Source: Streptomyces violaceoruber
GTDB lineage: Bacteria > Actinomycetota > Actinomycetes > Streptomycetales > Streptomycetaceae
Direction of reading: 5' to 3'
Length of the DNA: 64,000 nucleotides
Assembly (NCBI GenBank): GCA_000720805.1
Contig: JODI01000011.1
Location: 62,001-126,000, forward strand
Both the position numbers and the translations under genes were made by a program. The stretch's first letter is position 1. Each line of letters opens with the position of its first letter. The notes under the pieces were generated by a model. The model ran no database searches. It had not been told where the DNA came from and saw only the letters and a list, made by a program, of their open reading frames with translations. Shown here piece by piece: positions 18,148 through 26,843 of this stretch.

Positions 18148-19107
18148 TCAGACCCGCTTCACCATGACCGCGTCGTACGCGGTCTGCGGTGTCGGCTCCA
18201 CGTCGAAGCGGGCGTTGGGCAGGTACAGGCGCTCGCCCCACGCCGCCACGGTCGTAGGGATGCGGAAGCGCGGGTCGGTGATGCGGGTGAGCGCGGTGCC
18301 TCGGGTGCCGGACTCGTTCAGCCGGAACACGTCGATCGCGTTCTGCTGTTGCTGGACGACGTACAGGATCCGGCCGAGCAGCAGCAGACCGTCCCCGTTC
18401 GGTATGCGGGAGCTGCCGAGGTCGACCGTGCGGGCCGCTCCGGTGCTCGGGTCGACCCGCAGGAGCCGGCCGCCGTCCAGGAAGGCGTTGACCGCCAGCA
18501 GGGCACTGCCGTCCGGGGTGCGTTCGATGCCGTTGGCGGTGAAGTCCGGGCCCTGTACCCAGTCACCGGTCAGCGGCACGGTCTCCAGGGCTCCGGGTGT
18601 GCCGTGCGGGCCGAGGGCCAGCCGGTAGAGACGCGGCTGGAACGAGTCGGTGAACCAGGCGGCGCCCGGGGTGAGGATCACGTCGTTCACGAAGGTGCCG
18701 CCGGTGGCGTACACCTTCTCGACCGTGCCCGAGTGCGTGTCCACGACGCGGATCTCGCCGCTGACGCCCCCCGCGACGAACAGGCGGCCGTACCGGTCGG
18801 TCTTCAGGCCGACGCTCGGGTGTCCGGTGCCGAGGCCCTCGCTGATGACCGAGCCGTGGCCGGTGGCGAGGTTCGCGCGGTAGACGGCGCCGTCCGCGAG
18901 GGAGCCGAAGTACGCGAAGGGCCGGGTGCCGATGGCGATGCCCTCGGGCTGGAAGCCGTCGGGCAGCGGGAACCGCGTGGGCCACGCGCCCGGCCGGATC
19001 CCGGCCGCGTGCGCGGTGCCGGTGCCGGTGAGCAGCGCGGCGCCGGAGAGGGCGGCGGCCGTGGTGAGAAGTCTTCGACGTGCGAAGGAGCGTTCCGTGG
19101 GTGCCAC
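18148..19107 (-). CDS. Tat-exported SMP-30/NHL-type beta-propeller protein
   Basis: A 319-aa protein with a twin-arginine signal peptide (FARRRLLTTAAALSG, cleavage after AHA near residue 34). The mature part has recurring blade-like motifs (GYGRL-type turns, VGLKTDRYGRLFVAGG, GIERTPDGSALLAVNAF) typical of the six-bladed SMP-30/gluconolaconase fold. Expected location is the cell surface or medium. Enzymatic activity is uncertain because I cannot place all metal ligands. GTG at 19107 has GGAAGGAC upstream. It converges on the PAC2 gene and is separated from mshC by a terminator. Confidence 0.8.
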   Translation of the reverse strand: MAPTERSFARRRLLTTAAALSGAALLTGTGTAHAAGIRPGAWPTRFPLPDGFQPEGIAIGTRPFAYFGSLADGAVYRANLATGHGSVISEGLGTGHPSVGLKTDRYGRLFVAGGVSGEIRVVDTHSGTVEKVYATGGTFVNDVILTPGAAWFTDSFQPRLYRLALGPHGTPGALETVPLTGDWVQGPDFTANGIERTPDGSALLAVNAFLDGGRLLRVDPSTGAARTVDLGSSRIPNGDGLLLLGRILYVVQQQQNAIDVFRLNESGTRGTALTRITDPRFRIPTTVAAWGERLYLPNARFDVEPTPQTAYDAVMVKRV

Positions 19108-19323
19108 TGTGCGTCCTTCCGCAGGGGGACCGGCGTGCGGCCGGCCATACGGTCAACGGGCGCTCCCACCCCATCACATGACCGTGGTCTCCACAGGGCT
19201 TGGCCGGATTGCGTGGGGACATCCCTTTCAGGCGGATCGCACACGTCGCCCCGTTCGGCTTGTTTCCCCGCCAAGTCGGCGAAGAGGGCGCAAGGAAGGC
19301 CGACGGCGAGGGAAGGACATACG

Positions 19324-19363
19324 ACAGGGGCGCTCCCTCCTCGCGGGGAGGAAGTGCCCCTGT
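19324..19363 (-). terminator. Terminator after mshC
   Basis: Stem-loop with outer arms ACAGGGGC / GCCCCTGT extended by a near-complete inner stem (CTCCCTCC / GGGAGGAAG), 30 bp after the mshC stop on the minus strand. Confidence 0.7.
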
Positions 19364-19392
19364 CTGTGTCCTTCAGTGGGAGTCCTCGATTT

Positions 19393-20622
19393 CTACAGCG
19401 CCACGCCCAGCAGAGCGTCCACGGCCCGCGACACGACGCCGGGGGCGCCCTCGTCCGTACCGCCCTGCTCGTTCTGGAGCGTCACCCACCGGTCGACGGC
19501 GGTCAGCGCGGCCGGGGAGTCCAGGTCGGCGGCGAGGGCCTCGCGGATCTCCTCGACGACCGCCTCCGCGGGCGGGCCGTCGGGGCGGGAGACCGCGGCA
19601 CGCCAGCGGCCGAGCCGGTCGACGGCGTCCTGGAGGACCTGGTCGGTCCACTCCCAGTCGGCCCGGTAGTGGTGGGCCAGCAGCGCCAGCCGGATGGCGG
19701 CCGGGTCGACCCCGTCCCGCCGCAGCCGGGACACGAAGACCAGGTTGCCCTTGGACTTGGACATCTTCTCGCCGTCGAGAGCGACCATGCCGGCGTGGAC
19801 GTACGCCTTGGCCATCGGGAACTCGCCGGTGAGGACCTGGGCGTGCGAGGCGCCCATCTCGTGGTGCGGGAAGGCGAGATCGGATCCGCCGCCCTGCACG
19901 TCGAAGCCCATCCCGAGGTGGTCCAGGGCGATGGCGACGCACTCGATGTGCCAGCCGGGACGGCCGCGCCCGAGCGAGGCGCCGTCCCAGCTGGGCTCGC
20001 CCTCGCGGGCGGCCATCCACAGCATCGGGTCGAGCGGGTTCTTCTTGCCCGGCCGGTCGGGGTCGCCGCCGCGCTCGGCGGACAGCAGGCGCATGGCGGC
20101 CGCGTCCAGGCCGGACACCTTGCCGAAGTTCGGGTCGGACTCGACGGAGAAGTAGACGTCCCCCTCGAGTTCGTAGGCGGCGCCGGCGTCCCGCAGCCGC
20201 TCGACGAGCGGCACGATGCCGGGTATCGCCTCGACCGCGCCTATGTAGTGCCGCGGGGGCAGCATGCGCAGGGCGGTCATGTCCTCGCGGAAGAGGGCCG
20301 TCTCCTTCTCGGCGAGGGCGGCCCAGTCGAGTCCGTCGCGCTCGGCCCGCTCCAGCAGCGGGTCGTCGACGTCGGTGACGTTCTGGACGTAGTGGACCTG
20401 CCGCTTGGTGTCGAGCCACACGCGCTGCACAAGGTCGAACGCGTTGTAGGTCGCCGCGTGACCCATGTGGGTCGCGTCGTACGGCGTGATGCCGCAGACG
20501 TAGATACGGGCGACGGGACCGGGGTCGAGGGTGACCAGGCCACCGGTGGCGGTGTCGTGGATCCTCAGGTCGCGGCCCTGACCAGGCAGGGCGGGGACCT
20601 CGGAAGCGGGCCAGGCATGCAT
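19393..20622 (-). CDS. mshC: L-cysteine:1D-myo-inosityl glucosamine ligase (mycothiol synthesis)
   Basis: Joins cysteine to GlcN-Ins in an ATP-dependent step of mycothiol synthesis. The protein is a 409-aa shortened class I cysteinyl-tRNA synthetase homologue. It has the zinc/nucleotide motif [14 protein letters not shown] (residues 43-56), [16 protein letters not shown] and the KMSKS loop (EKMSKSKGN, about 285). TPYDATH in place of the usual CysRS motif, and the short C-terminus lacking the anticodon domain, distinguish MshC from CysS. It is the last gene of a minus-strand cluster with three conserved actinobacterial genes. The ribosome binding site before ATG 20622 is weak. Confidence 0.95.
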   Translation of the reverse strand: MHAWPASEVPALPGQGRDLRIHDTATGGLVTLDPGPVARIYVCGITPYDATHMGHAATYNAFDLVQRVWLDTKRQVHYVQNVTDVDDPLLERAERDGLDWAALAEKETALFREDMTALRMLPPRHYIGAVEAIPGIVPLVERLRDAGAAYELEGDVYFSVESDPNFGKVSGLDAAAMRLLSAERGGDPDRPGKKNPLDPMLWMAAREGEPSWDGASLGRGRPGWHIECVAIALDHLGMGFDVQGGGSDLAFPHHEMGASHAQVLTGEFPMAKAYVHAGMVALDGEKMSKSKGNLVFVSRLRRDGVDPAAIRLALLAHHYRADWEWTDQVLQDAVDRLGRWRAAVSRPDGPPAEAVVEEIREALAADLDSPAALTAVDRWVTLQNEQGGTDEGAPGVVSRAVDALLGVAL

Positions 20623-20716
20623 GCCATGAGCCTAACCGGACGGAAGTTCCGTATACGAACCGGACCGGGCCGCATGGCCGGTAAGGCGATCTTGCGCGAT
20701 ACCGGCCGGTGTGCCG

Positions 20717-21559
20717 CTACACCGGTGGCCAGGGAATGGCCGGCCACTCGCCGCTGGGTTCCGGGTGCTTGCCGGACGCCAGCAGGGCGTCGACTCGCGC
20801 GCGGGTGGCGTCGATCTCCACCGGGGTGATGAGCGTGGCCAGGCGTGCGGACAGCGCGCCGGACTCCCCGAGCGCCCCCTTCAGGGCCGTGAGCACCTCG
20901 ACCGCCTCATCGGTCAGCGGCTGGCCGGCCCAGCCCCACAGCAGGGTCCGCAGTTTGTTCTCGGCGTTGAAGGTGACCCCGTGGTCGATGCCGTACAGAC
21001 GGCCCTCGACGGTGGGCAGCAGATGGCCGCCCTTGCGGTCGGCGTTGTTGATCACCGCGTCCAGCACGGCGAGCCGGCGCAGCCGCTCGTCGTCGGCGTG
21101 CACCAGCAGCGCGGTGCGCCCCTCACCGACCTCCGCGAAACCGATCGCCTTCCAGCCGGGCTCCGGCTCCTCCGCGTCCACGAGCGCGAGCAGTTCACTC
21201 TCGGGCGTCACGTCGATCCACAGCTGGCACATGCCCTCGCCGTACGGCCCGTCGCGCATCACGGTCGGCGGGACGAGGCCCCAGCCGGTCGCCTCGGAGA
21301 CCTCGTACGCGGCGACCTCGCGCTGCGCGAGCGTCCCGTCGGGGAAGTCCCACAGGGGCCGCTCCCCCGCCACCGGCTTGTAGATGCAGGCCGTCTCCCG
21401 GCCGTCGAGGGAGACCGTGCAGTACAGGGCCGCGTTGGACGCCTCGCGGATGCGGCCGCGCACGGTCAGCTCACCCTCCGTGAGCACGTCGGCGAGCGGC
21501 TCGGTCGGTGTCGCCCCGGTCGTCACGCTCCGCGGCGGTATCCGTTCTGGCGCGGACAT
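20717..21559 (-). CDS. SCO1664-family protein, PI3/4-kinase-like fold
   Basis: A 280-aa conserved actinobacterial protein. Motifs suggest a kinase-like core: IYKPVAGERPLWDFPDGTL (ATP-site Lys and glycine-poor loop), REVAAYEVS, then DAVINNADRKGGHLL (catalytic Asp/Asn) and YGIDHGVTFN (metal Asp). These are like HipA/phosphatidylinositol-kinase folds. Substrate unknown. ATG at 21559 has GGAAGGA upstream and starts 37 nt inside the end of the DUF3090 gene, so the two are translationally linked. Its constant neighbours (DUF3090, phosphomutase, mshC) suggest a shared pathway. Family name recalled from NCBI naming. Confidence 0.85.
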   Translation of the reverse strand: MSAPERIPPRSVTTGATPTEPLADVLTEGELTVRGRIREASNAALYCTVSLDGRETACIYKPVAGERPLWDFPDGTLAQREVAAYEVSEATGWGLVPPTVMRDGPYGEGMCQLWIDVTPESELLALVDAEEPEPGWKAIGFAEVGEGRTALLVHADDERLRRLAVLDAVINNADRKGGHLLPTVEGRLYGIDHGVTFNAENKLRTLLWGWAGQPLTDEAVEVLTALKGALGESGALSARLATLITPVEIDATRARVDALLASGKHPEPSGEWPAIPWPPV

Positions 21560-22113
21560 ACGTGTCCTTCCGGATCGAGCGGGAGACTGCACAGCGGACA
21601 CGGCGGCCGCCCGGCGTTGACGACGTCCAGGGCACGCTTGGCGAAGGCTCTCGCCTGCGCGCCGGTGAGCCGGACCCGCAGCATCGGGGGCCCGTTCTCC
21701 TCGTCCTGGAGGAGTTGCTCCTCCGCCTCGGCGAGGTCCTCCTCGGACTCGGCGTCGAGTTCCACGAGGGCCTGCGCCTCGACGATCATGCGCTGCTCGT
21801 CGCCGTCCCAGGCGAGGGCCATGGTGCCGACCCGGAACTCCTCCTCGACGGGGGTCTCCAGGGGGGCGGTGTCGGCGACTTCGGTGGGCGCGACGGCCGG
21901 CACGGCGGCACTGCCTCCGCTACGGCGTACGACCTCGTCCAGCAGCTCGTCCATCCGCTCGGCGAGCGCGGCGACCTGGGTCTTCTCCAGGGCCACGCTG
22001 GTCACCCGGGGGCCGGCCGTGGCCTGGAGGAAGAACGTACGGCGTCCGGGCAGCCCGACCGTACCGGCCACGAAGCGCTCCGGGGGGTCGTAGAGGAACA
22101 CCTGACGGGACAC
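21523..22113 (-). CDS. DUF3090 family protein
   Basis: A 196-aa actinobacterial protein of unknown function. It begins VSRQVFLYDPPERFVAGTVG and ends in a probable zinc-binding tail with cysteines and a His (PPCPLCSLPLDPEGHVCPR). The middle is acidic (residues 115-140). The C-terminal Cys/His set resembles a zinc knuckle, hinting at metal or nucleic-acid binding. GTG at 22113 opens the frame. Its 3' end overlaps the SCO1664-family gene by 37 nt, and it follows the phosphomutase gene by 99 bp. Confidence 0.88.
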   Translation of the reverse strand: MSRQVFLYDPPERFVAGTVGLPGRRTFFLQATAGPRVTSVALEKTQVAALAERMDELLDEVVRRSGGSAAVPAVAPTEVADTAPLETPVEEEFRVGTMALAWDGDEQRMIVEAQALVELDAESEEDLAEAEEQLLQDEENGPPMLRVRLTGAQARAFAKRALDVVNAGRPPCPLCSLPLDPEGHVCPRQNGYRRGA

Positions 22114-22212
22114 GTCCTGTCTCCATTGGAATCGTGAGTACCTGCGGCTGTCCGTGAACGTCCATGGGTGAACGCCCTTGCGCGGACCGCTTCACCCTAC
22201 TGCGCCCGACGA

Positions 22213-22899
22213 TCACGGTGCGCCCGCACCGCCCCCCACCGGGTTGTCGCCGGCCGGAGGCTCCTCGTGCGGCGCCAGGGACGCGAAGTCACCGGTGTCG
22301 CCGAGGCGGACGAGAAACGGCCTGAGACGGGTGTAACGGATCGCTGTGATGGAACACGGTTCAACAGAAATCCGCTGGAAGAGGTCGAGATGAAGTCCGA
22401 GTGCGTCCGCCACGAGCGACTTGATGACGTCGCCGTGGGAGCACATGAGGTAGACGGCGTCGGCGCCGTGGTCCCGCTCCACCCTGGCGTTCCACTCGCG
22501 CACCGCCTCGGCGGCCCGGGTCTGCATCGCCCGCATCGACTCGCCGCCGGGGAACGCGGCCGCCGAGGGGTGCGCCTGCACGACCTCCATCAACGGCTCG
22601 CCCGTGAGTTCGGCGAGCTTGCGGCCGGACCAGTCGCCGTAGTGGCACTCCCCGATCCGTTCGTCGGTGTGCGCGCTGAGGCCGGGACGGGCCTCCAGCA
22701 GGGGCTGGACGGTCTCCTGGCACCGCTGCAGCGGACTGGTGACGATCTCGGAGAGCGGCAACTCGGCGAGCCGGCCGGGCAGCGCGGCGGCCTGCGCGGC
22801 GCCGCGCTCGTCCAGGGCGACGCCGGGTGTCCAGCCGGCGAGCAGTCCCTCGGTGTTGGCGGTGGATCGTCCGTGCCGGACGAGGATCAGCGTGGGCAT
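22213..22899 (-). CDS. Histidine phosphatase (MSMEG_4193-type phosphomutase)
   Basis: A 228-aa histidine phosphatase superfamily member. The catalytic signature LILVRHGRSTAN gives the phosphorylated His near residue 9. Conserved Arg (SPLQRCQET), Glu (GECHYGDW) and the second His (YLMCSHGDV) complete the pocket. Known relatives sit next to mshC in mycobacteria and streptomycetes, but the substrate is unknown. ATG at 22899 starts just before the family motif; the 56-codon upstream extension is Thr/Ala/Pro-rich repeat DNA and is rejected. It is the first gene of the mshC cluster and diverges from the corA-like gene. Confidence 0.9.
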   Translation of the reverse strand: MPTLILVRHGRSTANTEGLLAGWTPGVALDERGAAQAAALPGRLAELPLSEIVTSPLQRCQETVQPLLEARPGLSAHTDERIGECHYGDWSGRKLAELTGEPLMEVVQAHPSAAAFPGGESMRAMQTRAAEAVREWNARVERDHGADAVYLMCSHGDVIKSLVADALGLHLDLFQRISVEPCSITAIRYTRLRPFLVRLGDTGDFASLAPHEEPPAGDNPVGGGAGAP

Positions 22900-22980
22900 G
22901 CCGCCCAGCGTAGGCGTACGGCGGAGAACAGTCCGGGGCGCGGTGGTGTCGGACGTCGCGGTGGTCGGCGCAATATCGAT

Positions 22981-23046
22981 GGTGGGAGCAGTGGCGGTGG
23001 TGGGAGCGGGAGCGGTGGCCGGAGCAGTGGCGGTGGTCGGAGTGGC
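22981..23046. repeat. G-rich imperfect direct repeat between phosphomutase and corA genes
   Basis: GGAGCAGTGGCGGTGGT occurs twice, 35 bp apart (near 22985 and 23020), embedded in further GGAGC/GGTGG variation. It occupies most of the 173-bp divergent promoter region. Confidence 0.7.
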
Positions 23047-23072
23047 CTTCGGATGACGGGAACACACGCCCT

Positions 23073-24068
23073 GTGATCGTCGACTGCGCCATCTACCGTG
23101 ACGGACACCGGACGACGGGGCCCGAGGACCTCTCCGACGCTCTGGCCGAGGCCCGGGCGGCGCACGGGTTCGTCTGGATCGGGCTGCACGAGCCGTCCGA
23201 GGAGGAATTCGACCATGTCACCCGGGAGTTCGCGCTGCATCCCCTGGCGGTCGAGGATGCCCTGAACGCCCATCAGCGGCCCAAGCTGGAGGTGTACGAC
23301 GACTCTCTGTTCGTGGTCCTCAAGCCCGTGGCGTACGAGCCGAAGAGCGACGCCGTGTCCACCGGCGAGGTCATGCTCTTCCTCGGCGACTCCTTCGTGG
23401 TGACCGTCCGGCACGGTGTGGGCTCTCCGCTGGGCACGGTACGGCAGCGGCTGGAACAGGAGCCCGAGCTGCTCGGCAAGGGTCCCACCGCCGTGCTGTA
23501 CGCGGTCGCCGACGCCGTCGTCGACCACTATCTGGACGTGGCCACCGAGTTGCAGACCGACCTGGAGGAACTGGAGACGGAGGTGTTCTCGCCGGACGGC
23601 GGGGGCTCGCGGCACACCGCGTCCCGCATCTACACCTTCAAGCGGCAGATCCTGGAGTTCCGCCGGGCGACCGGGCCGCTGGCGCTGCCGCTGACCCGGC
23701 TGGCGGACGTGGGCACGTTCGGCGGGGCGGTGCCCTTCGTCAACGAGAAGGCGAGGCCCTTCTTCCGTGACGTCAGCGACCACCTCACACGCGTGAACGA
23801 GTCGGTGGAAGGGCTGGACCGGTTGGTCTCCGACGTCCTCTCCGCGCATCTCGCGCAGATGAGCGTCCGGCAGAACGACGACATGCGGAAGATCTCCGCG
23901 TGGGCGGCCATGGCCGCGATCCCCACGATGATCGCGGGTATCTACGGCATGAACTTCGACCACATGCCCGAGTTGCACTGGACATGGTCGTATCCGGCGG
24001 TGATCGCGCTGATGGCCGGCCTGGAGGTGCTGCTGTACCGGCTGTTCAAGCGCCGGGGGTGGCTGTAG
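23073..24068 (+). CDS. CorA-family magnesium/cobalt transporter
   Basis: A 331-aa inner-membrane divalent cation channel. The large N-terminal cytoplasmic domain and long helices (about 1-270) are followed by two C-terminal membrane segments (AWAAMAAIPTMIAGIYG and YPAVIALMAGLEVLLYRLF). The selectivity motif YGMNFDHMPE between them is the CorA GMN signature. GTG at 23073 is the first usable start. It is divergent from the mshC cluster, with a G-rich repeat between. It converges on the ferritin-like gene with a 12-bp gap. Confidence 0.93.
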   Translation: MIVDCAIYRDGHRTTGPEDLSDALAEARAAHGFVWIGLHEPSEEEFDHVTREFALHPLAVEDALNAHQRPKLEVYDDSLFVVLKPVAYEPKSDAVSTGEVMLFLGDSFVVTVRHGVGSPLGTVRQRLEQEPELLGKGPTAVLYAVADAVVDHYLDVATELQTDLEELETEVFSPDGGGSRHTASRIYTFKRQILEFRRATGPLALPLTRLADVGTFGGAVPFVNEKARPFFRDVSDHLTRVNESVEGLDRLVSDVLSAHLAQMSVRQNDDMRKISAWAAMAAIPTMIAGIYGMNFDHMPELHWTWSYPAVIALMAGLEVLLYRLFKRRGWL

Positions 24069-24080
24069 GGCTGCTCCGGG

Positions 24081-24869
24081 TCAGGCGAACTCGGGGGCCG
24101 ACGTCGCGGGGCCGCCGAGTGCGTTGCGGTGTTCCGGCATCTTCAGGGACACCATGGTCCGCCAGCCGGCCAGCCGCTCGTACGCGTACACCGCGTGGAT
24201 GCCCGTCGCCAGGAGCGCCGACTTGGCCTTCGGCCAGCCGAGGATGCGGCCCATGCGGGTCATGACCGCGAGGCTGACGTCCCGGTAGACACGGATCTCG
24301 GCGAGTGCGCAGTCACGCAGTACGCGCTGGATGAACGGTCCGTGCCCGGCGGCCGCGAAGCGCAGCAACTCCTCGTGGGTGTAGGCGAGGTGGTTGTCCT
24401 CGTCGTGGGAGATCATCCGGACCGCCCTGCCGACCACGGGGTGGTCCGAGAAGTACTTCCGCAGAATCACCATCTGGTCGGCGGCGCGCTGCTCGGTGAC
24501 CCGGCTGTGCGCGAGGTACGTGATGAGGTCCTGCACCGTGAGCGGTTCGTCGCCCTTGAGCTTCCCGTGGGCCAGTCCGATGCCCTGTTCCTCGAGGAGC
24601 CTCGTGTAGTCGGTCTCGGGCGGCACCGGAACGGGATCGAGGCCGCGCTTCTTCAGCAGGGCGTTGAAGATGCGCCCGTGCTTGTCCTCGTCCGCGCCGT
24701 GCCGGGTGATCTTGGGGGCGAGGGCACGCTCGCTCGCCGGGACGAGCGCGGCGATGCGGGCGTTCTCCCAGCCGCCCTGGGCCTCCCCGCTGGCCGCGAT
24801 GGAGCAGAACAGGCGGAAGGACTCGTCATTGCCGAGGATCTCCTCGAACAGGCTCTTGGCCGACACCAT
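24081..24869 (-). CDS. Ferritin-like di-iron protein
   Basis: A 262-aa all-helical protein with ExxH-type motifs typical of ferritin-like four-helix bundles: GADEDKHGRIF near residue 60 and SHDEDNHLAYTHEEL near residue 160, the latter repeated in EIRVYRDV. These could hold a di-iron site. Substrate is unknown; membrane fatty-acid or tRNA hydroxylases share this fold. ATG at 24869 follows GGAGAGGTG. The longer upstream frame (67 codons) is low-complexity and rejected. Single gene, convergent with corA, with a 659-bp repeat-rich spacer upstream. Confidence 0.8.
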   Translation of the reverse strand: MVSAKSLFEEILGNDESFRLFCSIAASGEAQGGWENARIAALVPASERALAPKITRHGADEDKHGRIFNALLKKRGLDPVPVPPETDYTRLLEEQGIGLAHGKLKGDEPLTVQDLITYLAHSRVTEQRAADQMVILRKYFSDHPVVGRAVRMISHDEDNHLAYTHEELLRFAAAGHGPFIQRVLRDCALAEIRVYRDVSLAVMTRMGRILGWPKAKSALLATGIHAVYAYERLAGWRTMVSLKMPEHRNALGGPATSAPEFA

Positions 24870-25528
24870 CGTGGGCACCTCTCCGCAGGGCTCCGCAGGA
24901 CTCCGCAGACAACGAGTCAAACGCGGCGCGAAGGGTGCTGCAACAGCTGTGCCGGACGGCTCCGCCAAAAGGGGGACCGCCGGGGTCGCACCGCGTGCGT
25001 AACCGGGCGGGCGCCGGCGCGTTGTGCCGCGCGACGGCCGTGGCGGGGCAGACCCCCGAGCCCCCACCACGGCCGGGGAAACCTCCGGTGGTTGGACCTG
25101 GGTGTTACGTGAGCCTGGTTGTCAGCCGGGCCCCCGCGGGAGCGGTTGGCGGTGGGTCCAGTGACCGGTTGTCGGGCGGGCTCCCTGGGGGGCGGCCGGC
25201 AGGCGGAGCCCGGTGGTCGGTTTCAGGCGGAGCCCGGTGGTCGGTTTCAGGCGGAGCCCGGTGGTCGGTTGACGGCTGGTCCGGTCACCGGTCACCGGTT
25301 GACGAAAGTCCGGTCACCGATTGTCGGGCGAGCCGGGGGCCACAGGCGGACCGGTGGTCGGTCTCGGCGGCGGGCGGGTTCAGTGACCGGTCGTCGGACG
25401 GAGCCAGGGTTGGCCGGCAGGCGGAGCCCGGTGTTCGGTTGGCGGCGGGCCCCGCCCCGGGTTGTCGGGCGGGCCGGGCGTTGGCCGGCGGCCGGGGCCC
25501 CTGGTCGGTTGGCCGGTGGAGCCTGGTG
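24870..25528. other. Long intergenic region with degenerate repeats
   Basis: This 659-bp region has no credible gene; frames through it are low-complexity with no domain. The left 200 bp hold the ferritin-like gene promoter. From about 25125 to 25528 the DNA is a patchwork of CCGGTGGTCGGTT, TTGTCGGGCGG and AGTGACCGGT-like words. The clearest part is the 24-bp tandem array at 25201-25270. Confidence 0.75.
25201..25270. repeat. 24-bp tandem repeat, nearly three copies
   Basis: Copies at 25201-25224 and 25225-25248 are identical; a third (25249-25270) is truncated at its end. Degraded versions of the same words continue to about 25528 (for example near 25342 and 25421). Confidence 0.9.
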
Positions 25529-26584
25529 TCAGGCGAGGCCTGCGCGGTCGAGGGCCTCGGTGCCGGTGCGGAGCGAGGCGAGGCGCTCGTCGAGCGTGAA
25601 GCCCGCGGGGGCGAGAGTGAGGGTGGTGACCCCGGCCTCGGCGTAGGCCTTCATCCGGTCCGCGATCCGGTCGACGGAGCCCAGCAGGGTCGTCCCGTCG
25701 ATGAGGTCGTGCGGGATGGCGGCCGCGGCGCCCTGCTTGTCGCCGGAGAGGTACTTGTCCTGGATCTCGGCGGCTTCCTTCTCGTACCCCATGCGCTGGG
25801 CGAGCTGGTTGTAGAAGTTCTGCTTACGGCTGCCCATGCCGCCGACGTACAGCGCGGTGTACGGGCGGAACGTGTCGGCGAGGGTGGTGACGTCCTTGTC
25901 GGCCCCGACGGCGATGGGCAGGGTCGGGCAGACGTCGAAGCCGTCGAGGGTCTTGCCGGCCTTCTCGCGGCCGGCCCGCAGGTACTTGATCGCGGTGTCC
26001 TCGATGTGGTCGGCGGACGGGAAGATGAGAAGGGCGCCGTCGGCGATCTCGCCGGTCTGTTCGAGGTTCTTCGGGCCGATGGCCGCGATGTACAGCGGGA
26101 TGTGCTCGCGCTCCGGGTGCACGGTGAGCTTGATGGGTTTGCCGGGGCCGCCGGGGAGGGGGAGGGTCCAGTGCTCGCCCTCGAAGGAGAGGCGCTCGCG
26201 GGTCATCGCCTTGCGGACGATCTCCACGTACTCGCGGGTGCGGGAGAGGGGCTTGTCGAACTTGACGCCGTACCAGCCCTCGGAGACCTGCGGGCCGGAG
26301 ACACCGAGACCGAGACGGAAGCGGCCGCCGGAGAGCGAGTCGAGGGTGGCCGCGGTCATCGCGGTCATCGCAGGCTGGCGGGCCGGGATCTGGAAGATGG
26401 CCGAGCCGACGTCGATGCGCTCGGTCTGGGCGGCGACCCAGGTGAGTACGGTGGCCGCGTCGGAGCCGTAGGCCTCCGCGGCCCAGCAGACGGCGTAGCC
26501 GAGGCGGTCGGCCTCCTTGGCCACGGCCAGATTGTCCGCGTCCATGCCTGCACCCCAGTAGCCGAGGTTGATCCCGAGCTGCAT
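25529..26584 (-). CDS. LLM-class F420-dependent oxidoreductase
   Basis: A 351-aa TIM-barrel oxidoreductase of the luciferase-like family, subgroup using coenzyme F420. Typical features are the start MQLGINLGYWG, WAAEAYGSDAATVL, the RIDVGSAIFQIPARQPAMTA block, and GGRFRLGLGVSGPQV. The family catalyses hydride transfers on varied substrates, so the specific reaction is not known. AAGGGG lies upstream of ATG 26584. It is divergent from an aldo/keto reductase gene across about 260 bp. A terminator was not seen downstream; the repeat patch follows its stop directly. Confidence 0.9.
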   Translation of the reverse strand: MQLGINLGYWGAGMDADNLAVAKEADRLGYAVCWAAEAYGSDAATVLTWVAAQTERIDVGSAIFQIPARQPAMTAMTAATLDSLSGGRFRLGLGVSGPQVSEGWYGVKFDKPLSRTREYVEIVRKAMTRERLSFEGEHWTLPLPGGPGKPIKLTVHPEREHIPLYIAAIGPKNLEQTGEIADGALLIFPSADHIEDTAIKYLRAGREKAGKTLDGFDVCPTLPIAVGADKDVTTLADTFRPYTALYVGGMGSRKQNFYNQLAQRMGYEKEAAEIQDKYLSGDKQGAAAAIPHDLIDGTTLLGSVDRIADRMKAYAEAGVTTLTLAPAGFTLDERLASLRTGTEALDRAGLA

Positions 26585-26793
26585 GCCGAATCCCCTTACC
26601 GATCAGTAACGTCCCTTGGGGGAACCTTAGCGGGTGCCTGTGGGTGGGGGTCTGTCGCGGGTGGGTGGTGCGCGGGGGATGCCCGCGGCGCCTGTGCGGG
26701 TTCGGTAGGGCTGCGCGCAGCGCCCGAGGGGGCGTGGTGGGGTCGGTGCCCCGGGCCGTCCTCACCGCACGCGGTGCCGTTGGCGGGAACTGG

Positions 26794-26802
26794 TTATCCA
26801 CA
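26794..26802 (+). promoter_or_regulatory. DnaA-box-like nonamer
   Basis: TTATCCACA matches the classic DnaA box exactly, 42 bp upstream of the aldo/keto reductase start. It is single and isolated, so it may be a regulatory DnaA site or chance. Confidence 0.3.
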
Positions 26803-26843
26803 GGCACCCACGCGGCAGGTTCTGGCCAGTAATCTCGGCGTTC

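Noticed and set aside
19393..20622. Cysteinyl-tRNA synthetase
   Set aside because: Shorter, with the TPYDATH motif and no anticodon domain, so MshC fits better.
22900..23067. 56-residue N-terminal extension of the phosphomutase
   Set aside because: Thr/Ala/Pro repeats from the G-rich DNA; catalytic motif begins right after ATG 22899 as in the family.
26794..26802. Replication origin
   Set aside because: Only one DnaA box, no cluster and no dnaA or dnaN genes nearby.
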